From: an archaeon | Lineage (GTDB): Archaea > Hydrothermarchaeota > Hydrothermarchaeia > Hydrothermarchaeales > Hydrothermarchaeaceae | Direction: 5' to 3' | Assembly (NCBI GenBank): GCA_018830205.1 | Contig: JAHJSX010000171.1 | Span: 1-8,703 of the forward strand | Length of the DNA stretch: 8,703 nt | In this document: in pieces, positions 1 through 4,917 of the stretch | How the letters are laid out: every line of letters begins with the position of its first letter | How positions within the stretch are numbered: the first letter of the stretch is position 1 | Notes under the pieces: model-generated | The model's input: the letters and a program-made list of their open reading frames with translations, nothing else | Database searches by the model: none | Told to the model about the DNA's origin: nothing | Translations under genes and position numbers: made by a program

Positions 1-2
1 CA

Positions 3-473
3 GAAGAATTTGATTTTTTAGAAAACGCGATTTTGAAATTTATGATTGAAAATAAGGCGCTCTTTGACATGCGGGTCAAAGATGGCCGTGTGCGGGAGTG
101 CCACGGCGACTGCCATTCTGGCAATATATTCATCTTGAGTGATAAAATCTACATATTCGACGCAATCGAGTTCAACAAGGCCTTCTCGTGCTCGGACGTC
201 GCGGCCGAGGTTGCATTCCTTGCGATGGATTTGGAGTTCAACGATAGGGCGGATTTGAAGGAGGCCTTCACAAATAAATACGTCAAAGAAAGCGAGGACG
301 GGGGCCTGCTCGGGCTTCTTGCATTCTACATGTGCTACCGGGCATACGTTCGGGCCAAGGTTTCAAGCTTCAGGCTCGCTGAGGCAAACCTAACGGATGA
401 AGAAAAAAGTTCTGCAGAAAAACTGACCACTGATTATTTCAAGCTCGCACTCTTGTACGCAAGAGAACTCTGA
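3..473 (+). CDS. COG2187-like phosphotransferase-fold protein, C-terminal part (5' truncated)
   Basis: The reading frame is open from base 3 with no stop before it, so the gene begins outside the window; the TTG at 33 and ATG at 42 are probably internal codons. The protein has a kinase-like catalytic loop HGDCHSGN (bases 102-125) followed by IFDAIEFN (153-176). These match the HGDxHxxN and metal-binding Asp motifs of the aminoglycoside phosphotransferase (APH) fold. The following stretch (SDVAAEVAFLAMDLEF, then YRAYVRAKVSSFRL) is typical of the COG2187 family of uncharacterised APH-like proteins, some of which are fused to a P-loop kinase domain. The substrate is unknown. The gene ends in TGA, 71 bases before the next gene. 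The family call is fairly secure; a resistance function should not be assumed. Confidence 0.75.
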   Translation, partial: EEFDFLENAILKFMIENKALFDMRVKDGRVRECHGDCHSGNIFILSDKIYIFDAIEFNKAFSCSDVAAEVAFLAMDLEFNDRADLKEAFTNKYVKESEDGGLLGLLAFYMCYRAYVRAKVSSFRLAEANLTDEEKSSAEKLTTDYFKLALLYAREL

Positions 474-490
474 TGCAAAATATATACGAA

Positions 491-498
491 TATATAAA
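491..498 (+). promoter_or_regulatory. TATA box for the secreted-protein gene
   Basis: The sequence TATATAAA lies in a very A/T-rich gap. A start about 25 bases downstream would fall near 516-522, giving a leader of roughly 25 bases before the GTG at 545. No good Shine-Dalgarno sequence is seen in that leader. The position is inferred from archaeal promoter spacing. Confidence 0.55.
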
Positions 499-515
499 AT
501 ATTTCCTCAGTACAT

Positions 516-548
516 ATGTATAATAATCGCCAAGATATACTTCTGTGA
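516..548 (+). other. Possible 10-codon upstream ORF ending on the GTG start
   Basis: An ATG at 516 opens a 10-codon frame (MYNNRQDILL) whose TGA at 546-548 overlaps the GTG start at 545 as GTGA. The ATG lies 25 bases after the start of the TATA box, where a leaderless transcript would begin. It could couple translation to the downstream gene, mark a frameshift at the true N-terminus, or be chance in A/T-rich DNA. Confidence 0.2.
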
Positions 549-1183
549 GTGGAGAAGATATTGGCCTACATTGGGGCGCGGTTGTCCCGGCAGTGGTTTC
601 CCTACTTTTAATTTTAGGAAGCCCTGTATTTGCACAGGGAAATCACACTGGCGAGCTCAGGAACCTGGAAATAGAGGTTGTCTACACAAACCCCTATTTT
701 TATACTGACGACGGTTACGCAGGATATTATATCGGCCTTCCGATGACCTATGAGCTTCGCATAAAAAATACAGGCAAGAGAACATTCATGCACCTGGATA
801 TAACTGCAATACAGGAGTACCACGAATCAGGCACATGCTACAGATACGGAGAAGGCATAGCCTACAGCAAGGGAGACCCGATGCCCGGTGAAACAACAGA
901 AAAATGGAGCGATGTGACGCTTCGCAAAGGAGAAGAGATTGTACTTCGAGGAGGCTATGTGCCCCCCTATGCTACATGCGACGGACTCGACCAGACCCAC
1001 GTAATAATAAAACATAGCAACAACGGAAATGAAGAGGCAGCCGTAATGTACTTCAACCCGGAAGCAGGGATATACTGCCCGCCTCCGCCCGATGAAGTCG
1101 CGCTTGATTTAGACTTCGGCACAATCTATCCGACATACGCTGAAAGAAAATTATTTATGCCCTATAATAAGTATTATCTCTAA
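545..1183 (+). CDS. Secreted protein of unknown function
   Basis: This 212-residue protein has a hydrophobic segment (about residues 11-28) ending in SPVFA before Q31, a good signal peptidase I site, so it is probably exported. The mature part looks like a beta-sandwich: alternating hydrophobic strands, a YELRIKNTGKRTF segment (69-81) of the kind seen in CARDB-like extracellular domains, and a PGETTEKW turn. It has three cysteines (C98, C145, C178), an N-H-T sequon at 33-35 and a proline cluster at 179-182. The GTG at 545 is chosen because the frame has a stop at 524-526 and no ATG in between. The stretch before the hydrophobic core has acidic residues and no Lys or Arg, unusual for a signal peptide, so the N-terminus is uncertain. 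No specific function can be assigned. Confidence 0.7.
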   Translation: MSGEDIGLHWGAVVPAVVSLLLILGSPVFAQGNHTGELRNLEIEVVYTNPYFYTDDGYAGYYIGLPMTYELRIKNTGKRTFMHLDITAIQEYHESGTCYRYGEGIAYSKGDPMPGETTEKWSDVTLRKGEEIVLRGGYVPPYATCDGLDQTHVIIKHSNNGNEEAAVMYFNPEAGIYCPPPPDEVALDLDFGTIYPTYAERKLFMPYNKYYL

Positions 1184-1186
1184 TTT

Positions 1187-1288
1187 TTAATCCTCGTATA
1201 GAATGGTATTTTCGTTGTAGACAATTATCATTTGCTTCACCTCGAGAATACCACCTACAGGGTAGTCTGATATCGGTTGGCCGAGCAC
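1187..1288 (-). CDS. Possible small ORF downstream of metF
   Basis: A frame directly after metF reads as plausible protein to its stop at 1187-1189. It contains the segments VLGQPISDYPVGG and ILEVKQMIIVYN and ends NTILYED. A GTG at 1288 would give 33 residues but has no ribosome site. An internal ATG at 1231, preceded by GAGGTG (1238-1243) with 6-base spacing, would give only 14 residues. Upstream the same frame stays open into the last codons of metF before a stop. It could be a small protein at the end of the operon, a remnant of a longer gene, or chance. No family is recognised. Confidence 0.28.
   Translation of the reverse strand: MLGQPISDYPVGGILEVKQMIIVYNENTILYED
1204..1253. repeat. Imperfect inverted repeat between convergent genes
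   Basis: Bases 1204-1214 can pair with 1243-1253 over 11 positions with one G-T wobble, leaving a 28-base loop. It sits between the 3' ends of the secreted-protein gene and metF, where a termination or 3'-end structure would be expected, and it overlaps the possible small ORF. The loop is long, so a structural role is only a suggestion. Confidence 0.3.
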
Positions 1289-1296
1289 CGGAAAAG

Positions 1297-2184
1297 TTAT
1301 CTTACGCCGCTTCGCTTAATCATCTCGCCGACTTCTGCGTCCATGCCCACCGGCATTATGTGAACGCCAGGGAAGCCGAGGTCTTTTATGTCTGCTATGA
1401 GCTGAGCCGTGATGTTTATCGTCGTCTCCTTGATGTCCTTGGACTCCACGAGCTCCTTTAGCATCTCGTCAGGTATGGTGACCCCAGGGACATTCTTTGC
1501 CATGAACTTGGCCATGCCGACTGATTTCAGCGGTGCAATTCCTGGAAGGATTGGAATGTCCAGGTGGCTTGTGAGGTCGAGAATCCTTTCAAGGACTTTT
1601 GTATCGTAAACGCACTGTGTCTGGGCAAACTCTGCGCCAGCTTCAATCTTTTTCTCGAACTTTATTATTTCCGGCTCGATTGGCTCGAGGCCGGGTGAGA
1701 GTGCAACGCCGATGTGCATCTGCGGGGCAACATCCAGTTCCTTCCCTGCCATATCGTGTCCGTTGACAAGCCCCCGGATTGCCGCCGTCAGCTGGACAGA
1801 ATCGAGGTCAAAAACCGGCTTTGCCTGCGGGTGGTCGCCCATCACGGTGTGGTCGCCTGAGAGTGCCAGTATATTTTTCATGCCCAACGCGGCCGCGCCA
1901 AGTACATCGGACTGCAACGCAATCCTGTTCCTGTCCCTGCATGTGGCCTGATAGATGGCCTCGAGGCCCATCTCCTGCATGATGACGCAGGGCGCGAGCG
2001 TGTTCATAATAACGATTCCAAGCGGGTTGTCTGTAACGTTTGCGGCCACGCAGTGCGGTTTCAAAAGCTCCGTCTGGTGCTCAATTACCTTGCGGTTGGA
2101 GCCCTTTGGCGGGTCGATTTCGCCGGATATTGTGAACTCCTTTGAGGCAACGGATTCCATGAGCTTTGAGTAGTACTTTGCCAT
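1297..2184 (-). CDS. metF: Methylenetetrahydrofolate reductase family protein MetF
   Basis: MetF-type flavoenzyme, a TIM barrel reducing a methylene-pterin to methyl-pterin. At 295 residues it has the usual single-domain length. Visible motifs are FTISGEIDPPKG with E22 at the position of the catalytic glutamate, VTDNPLG (50-56), CRDRNR (82-87) followed by IALQSDVLGAAALG, ALSGDH (107-112), FAQTQ (186-190) and PILPGIAP (211-218). In this organism the substrate is probably methylene-H4MPT, because mtd and F420 genes lie nearby; that is inference. The start is set at ATG 2184 because AGGAGG (2192-2197) lies 7 bases upstream, whereas the GTG at 2190 is only 1 base from it. The gene follows metV by 2 bases, so expression is likely coupled. 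MetF enzymes of this type pair with MetV and draw electrons through iron-sulfur partners, as encoded upstream here. Confidence 0.92.
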   Translation of the reverse strand: MAKYYSKLMESVASKEFTISGEIDPPKGSNRKVIEHQTELLKPHCVAANVTDNPLGIVIMNTLAPCVIMQEMGLEAIYQATCRDRNRIALQSDVLGAAALGMKNILALSGDHTVMGDHPQAKPVFDLDSVQLTAAIRGLVNGHDMAGKELDVAPQMHIGVALSPGLEPIEPEIIKFEKKIEAGAEFAQTQCVYDTKVLERILDLTSHLDIPILPGIAPLKSVGMAKFMAKNVPGVTIPDEMLKELVESKDIKETTINITAQLIADIKDLGFPGVHIMPVGMDAEVGEMIKRSGVR

Positions 2185-2186
2185 TT

Positions 2187-2831
2187 TCACGCCTCCTGTG
2201 AACGGGGATGGGTTTTCTTTGAGAAATCCTTTGGTTCCATGATGGTTTTAAGCCTGTCAAGCTCCCCAAGCGCCTTCAGCCGGTTGTATATGAGAATCCA
2301 TGCGCAGTCGCGGTTCTTGTCTGTCTCGCACTTGCCGTTGTAGAGGCCCCCGCACGGTCCGTTCATATGGCTCTTCGGGCACCTTGTGACCGGGCAGATG
2401 CCCCCTGTGAGGTGGAGTATGCAGTTACCGCACGCAACACATCTTTCATAAAACGTCTCTGATTCGCGCTCCTGCACGCCGATAAAGCTTGTGTTGTGAG
2501 CGGGAAGCGCCGGTATATCAAAAGATTCCGCTACTACCTGCACTCCTGCACCACAAGCCATTGACAGGATTGCATCAGCTTCCGCTGCCAAATCCGTGAG
2601 CGCATCTTTTACGATTGACTTGTCGCACTGGCGAAGGATGCTTGTCACGGTTGTATCGACATTTTTCAGCACCTTGTCCAACTTAAAAAGCTCCGCAAGC
2701 TCCTCTGCCTGCCTTTCCCCGCCCTGCTGGTGGATGCCCACGCACCCATTGCAGCCTACGATAAGTACCTTTTTCTTACCCGCAAGACTTTCTGCGAGTT
2801 CTTCGATTTTTTTTGTTTCAACGATTATCAT
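2187..2831 (-). CDS. metV: MetV, cysteine-rich partner of MetF
   Basis: A 214-residue protein of the family described as the methylenetetrahydrofolate reductase C-terminal domain (MetV). In acetogens MetV forms a complex with MetF and passes electrons to it. The N-terminal half is a Rossmann-like domain starting KKVLIVGCNGCVGIHQQGG, with C27 and C30. C69 and C93 follow (SMACGAG). The C-terminal half has the characteristic CVACGNC (131-137), GGICPVTRCPKS (C146, C151) and NGPCGG (C160), plus C168 and C176. Twelve cysteines in all are enough for more than one metal or iron-sulfur site. The ATG overlaps the stop of the upstream fusion gene by ATGA (2828-2831), so the two are translationally coupled, and metF follows after 2 bases. 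The order metV-metF supports a fixed stoichiometric complex. Confidence 0.9.
   Translation of the reverse strand: MIIVETKKIEELAESLAGKKKVLIVGCNGCVGIHQQGGERQAEELAELFKLDKVLKNVDTTVTSILRQCDKSIVKDALTDLAAEADAILSMACGAGVQVVAESFDIPALPAHNTSFIGVQERESETFYERCVACGNCILHLTGGICPVTRCPKSHMNGPCGGLYNGKCETDKNRDCAWILIYNRLKALGELDRLKTIMEPKDFSKKTHPRSQEA
2192..2197 (-). promoter_or_regulatory. Ribosome binding site that fixes the metF start
   Basis: AGGAGG on the minus strand, inside the 3' end of metV. It is 7 bases from ATG 2184 and only 1 base from GTG 2190, which decides the ATG as the metF start. Confidence 0.75.
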
Positions 2832-3742
2832 TTCTTACCACCCAGTTTCTTTAATTCCTCTGTAAATGAGTCAAATGAATCTGAAAATACGGCCCCGTTA
2901 TTTACCTCTACGAGGTCTATCCTCATCCGCTCTGGCTCAATGCCAAGCTCTTCAAGATTACGCTTGATTCGCTTGGTCCGGGACTCTGCCTTTTTATTGT
3001 TCCACTTGTAGAAGCACCTGCCGGGGGCGCATCCTGCGATGAGCACGCCGTCCGCTCCGGCCCGGAATGCTTTGTAAATGAAAAGGGGGTCGATTCTTCC
3101 CGTGCAGAGCATGTTTACAGCGCCAACGTTCGGGTGGGGCGCCATGCTCGACTCAGCGCCGGTGTGGCCGCACCAGTTGCACGTGAACGCAATGATTTTC
3201 GGGTCACCCTCGGGCAGGCCCTCAAGCGTTTTCATAATCATGTTTTCATACTGGGAATCATCAAAATTCGCATACGAGATTGCAAATACAGGGCACTCGA
3301 CAGCGCACGTGCCGCAGCTCCGGCAAAGGGACGGGTCCACTTTCGATACCATAGTGCCCGGGTCGACCTTGATTGCGTCTTCCGGACAAGCGTACTCGCA
3401 GTTCGCGCAGCCGATGCACTTTTTCTCATCAATGACAAGGGGTAGATTTCCGACTTCGGCGGCCTCTACACGGAGCTCGGCCACGATTTCCGCAACCTTC
3501 ACGTCGTTCGGGCAGTTGTGCGAGCAGCAAAAGCAGCCGGCGCAGAGCCAGATGGACTTGTTGTTTGCAGGGATTTTTGTCTTGCCGAGGTTTGAGTTGA
3601 CCACCATCCTGCGCGGGTTGAACGTGCTCTCAAGCCGAGCCGCAGGGCAGCTCCCGCTGCAGATACCGCACTGGTAGCAGGGCAACGACTCCTCACGAAC
3701 GTTAACGTCCGCATCTGGGACTTGTGATGGCTCAGCTGACAT
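2828..3742 (-). CDS. HdrC/ferredoxin/MvhD fusion iron-sulfur protein
   Basis: A 304-residue electron-transfer protein with three modules. Residues 22-32 and 67-77 carry two CX2CX2CX3CP sets of the HdrC (heterodisulfide reductase subunit C) type. Residues 109-119 and 140-150 carry two ferredoxin-type CX2CX2CX3CP sets, so four [4Fe-4S] clusters are predicted. The C-terminal part (about 183-300) is an MvhD domain: C188, C191, C213, C238 and C243 within FTCNWCGHTGAE, MLCTGRID and AGCAPGRC, expected to bind [2Fe-2S]. MvhD normally links an electron donor to HdrA. No HdrA-type FAD motif or HdrB-type CCG motif is present. Because metV and metF follow with overlapping or near-touching ends, it most likely feeds electrons to MetFV. 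The start is ATG 3742, with GGGTGA (3747-3752) 4 bases upstream; the in-frame TTG at 3760 is less likely. It heads the operon. Confidence 0.88.
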   Translation of the reverse strand: MSAEPSQVPDADVNVREESLPCYQCGICSGSCPAARLESTFNPRRMVVNSNLGKTKIPANNKSIWLCAGCFCCSHNCPNDVKVAEIVAELRVEAAEVGNLPLVIDEKKCIGCANCEYACPEDAIKVDPGTMVSKVDPSLCRSCGTCAVECPVFAISYANFDDSQYENMIMKTLEGLPEGDPKIIAFTCNWCGHTGAESSMAPHPNVGAVNMLCTGRIDPLFIYKAFRAGADGVLIAGCAPGRCFYKWNNKKAESRTKRIKRNLEELGIEPERMRIDLVEVNNGAVFSDSFDSFTEELKKLGGKK

Positions 3743-3780
3743 TATTTCACCCTTTTTCAATTAATTATCACGATTTATTA

Positions 3781-3789
3781 TTATATAAA
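3781..3789 (-). promoter_or_regulatory. TATA box of the MetFV operon
   Basis: On the minus strand this reads TTTATATAA, preceded by an A-rich BRE-like stretch. It lies about 40 bases upstream of ATG 3742, so transcription would start near 3755-3760, giving a leader of about 15 bases that contains the GGGTGA ribosome site. This is the only clear promoter for the three-gene operon. Confidence 0.6.
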
Positions 3790-3792
3790 ACG

Positions 3793-3806
3793 TTTCCTTT
3801 AGGAAA
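3793..3806. promoter_or_regulatory. Palindrome next to the TATA box, candidate operator
   Basis: Perfect inverted repeat TTTCCT-TT-AGGAAA (6-base arms, 2-base spacer), directly upstream of the operon's TATA box and touching the BRE position. A dimeric regulator bound here could activate or block TFB/TBP binding. The regulator is not identified in this window. A 6-base palindrome in A/T-rich DNA may also be chance. Confidence 0.35.
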
Positions 3807-3851
3807 GATTATTGGAGAAGGCGGGACTTTGTGTCAGGTTTCCTCAATCCC

Positions 3852-3866
3852 CACAACTTTTTTATT
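3852..3866 (+). promoter_or_regulatory. Promoter element of the SHOCT gene, copy 1 of a 15-base repeat
   Basis: CACAACTTTTTTATT, identical to bases 4441-4455. The T/A-rich part would serve as TATA box and CACAAC lies at the BRE position. It starts 52 bases before ATG 3904, which suits a start near 3887 and a leader of about 15-20 bases containing GGGGTG (3890-3895). Confidence 0.5.
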
Positions 3867-3903
3867 ATCATGGGTTGATTTGAAAGTGCGGGGTGTCGTG
3901 AAC

Positions 3904-4422
3904 ATGGTAACAAAAGGTTTTATTGGGGCGGTAATTACTCTCATCGGAGGTTATGTAGTTGGTTACATCGCCGGAGTTAGAACTGTCATTGATGCTTTTC
4001 TAAGCATAATCCCTGACATCACTGCTGGAATAGCTGGTGCGGCAACATTTGGACTTGGTTCAAAAGTGGGAAGAGAAATTGGAAACGAACTACATGATGG
4101 ACTTTTAGAATATGTGAATACCGAGTATAATTTAAATGATTATTATTTCGTAGGATTACTCATAATTATTGTCGGTTTATGGATTAGCAATCAGTCAGGA
4201 AGTGATGAAAAAGAAAGCAGTTGTTTTGGAGAATATGATGAAAGTGATGAGTGTTTAGACTGTGACGAATTAGATGATTGTAAAGAGGAAACTGGGGGAG
4301 ATGATAAAGAAAAGGAAGACGAATTCACTGATAATTTGAAAATCCTTAAAAAACGACTTGCAAAAGGCGAAATCACAACAGAAGAATTCAAGAAGTTGAA
4401 AAGGGCCCTAAAAAATAATTAA
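3904..4422 (+). CDS. Membrane protein with C-terminal SHOCT domain
   Basis: A 172-residue protein. A hydrophobic glycine-rich helix (about 6-25) is followed by a second, weaker hydrophobic region (29-52, GIAGAATFGLG) and a clear membrane segment at 81-95 (YFVGLLIIIVGLWIS). Next comes a strongly acidic linker (100-140) with four cysteines (C107, C117, C120, C126). The end (144-169, LKILKKRLAKGEITTEEFKKLK) matches the SHOCT short C-terminal domain, a small helical domain common at the ends of bacterial and archaeal proteins, thought to help oligomerisation or nucleic-acid contact. ATG 3904 is chosen because GGGGTG (3890-3895) lies 8 bases upstream; GTG 3898 is possible. The frame stays open back to 3724, but that stretch holds promoters. 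Codon use is visibly more A/T-rich than in the flanking metabolic genes, which suggests transfer or weak constraint. Function unknown. Confidence 0.75.
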   Translation: MVTKGFIGAVITLIGGYVVGYIAGVRTVIDAFLSIIPDITAGIAGAATFGLGSKVGREIGNELHDGLLEYVNTEYNLNDYYFVGLLIIIVGLWISNQSGSDEKESSCFGEYDESDECLDCDELDDCKEETGGDDKEKEDEFTDNLKILKKRLAKGEITTEEFKKLKRALKNN

Positions 4423-4433
4423 CTCCCTGCTCC

Positions 4434-4438
4434 TTTTT
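4434..4438 (+). terminator. T tract after the SHOCT gene
   Basis: A run of five T residues 11 bases after the stop at 4422, with the T-rich promoter element of the next gene (4447-4452) just beyond. Archaeal RNA polymerase often terminates at oligo-T without a hairpin. Weak evidence on its own. Confidence 0.35.
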
Positions 4439-4440
4439 AT

Positions 4441-4455
4441 CACAACTTTTTTATT
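4441..4455 (+). promoter_or_regulatory. Promoter element of the response regulator gene, copy 2 of a 15-base repeat
   Basis: Identical to bases 3852-3866 and placed 51 bases before ATG 4492, against 52 bases for the other copy. The same sequence at nearly the same spacing argues for a true promoter rather than a random T-rich stretch, and suggests the two genes share promoter strength or control. Confidence 0.5.
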
Positions 4456-4491
4456 TACCAGAAACAAATCAATTAGTGAGGAGGCTCTAGC

Positions 4492-4866
4492 ATGGGAAAA
4501 ATATTGGCTGTTGATGACAACGAGAAGATTACACAAATCATAACGCGGATGCTTGAAAACGACGGCCACGAGGTGATAACCGCAAATAGCGGGGCCGAGT
4601 GCCTTAAGATTCTTAAAACAGTGAAACCCGACCTGATTTTGATGGATGTCATGATGCCGAATATGGATGGGTGGGAAACTGTTCACGAGATAAAAAAAGA
4701 CAAATCCAACAAAGACATAAAGATTTCAATGCTGACCATAAGAAATACTGAAAACGACATGATAAAAAGCATAGATGGTGATTCGGGGGCCGACTGGCAT
4801 CTGGCAAAGCCCATATCAAAGAAGAGGCTGCTTGAGGATGTTGAGTGGCTTCTTAAACAGAAGTGA
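4492..4866 (+). CDS. Single-domain response regulator (receiver domain only)
   Basis: A 124-residue CheY-like receiver with no output domain. The acidic pocket is VDDNEK (D8, D9), the phosphoacceptor is D52 in LILMDVMMPNMDG, the conserved hydroxyl residue is T82, and the conserved lysine is K106 in AKPIS. All key residues are present, so it should be phosphorylatable. A strong ribosome site GAGGAGG (4478-4484) is 7 bases upstream of the ATG. No histidine kinase or chemotaxis gene is in the window, so its partner is unknown. It could act by protein-protein contact or as a phosphate shuttle. The gene lies 51 bases ahead of cofG and probably has its own promoter. Confidence 0.9.
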   Translation: MGKILAVDDNEKITQIITRMLENDGHEVITANSGAECLKILKTVKPDLILMDVMMPNMDGWETVHEIKKDKSNKDIKISMLTIRNTENDMIKSIDGDSGADWHLAKPISKKRLLEDVEWLLKQK

Positions 4867-4886
4867 GTTTGCACGTCCAGAAATCC

Positions 4887-4894
4887 TTATTATG
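4887..4894 (+). promoter_or_regulatory. Weak TATA-like box before cofG
   Basis: TTATTATG lies 24-31 bases upstream of ATG 4918, which has no Shine-Dalgarno sequence. This fits a leaderless or near-leaderless cofGH transcript, although read-through from the response regulator gene is also possible. Confidence 0.35.
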
Positions 4895-4917
4895 GATAAC
4901 ATTTAATCCCAGAGTCA

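Noticed and set aside
3..473. Aminoglycoside resistance kinase
   Set aside because: The catalytic motifs are shared by a large fold family; the surrounding residues match the uncharacterised COG2187 group, with no evidence for drug substrates.
2185..2190. GTG at 2190 as the metF start
   Set aside because: AGGAGG is only 1 base away from it but 7 bases from ATG 2184, so the ATG is the better start.
3078..3677. 199-codon open frame on the plus strand opposite the HdrC/MvhD gene
   Set aside because: It lies wholly antisense to a gene with five sets of cluster-binding cysteines; its translation has no recognisable motif and is a shadow of the real frame.
3724..3903. N-terminal extension of the SHOCT membrane protein back to 3724
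   Set aside because: This stretch holds the start and promoter of the opposite operon plus the gene's own promoter element, and a good ribosome site lies before ATG 3904.
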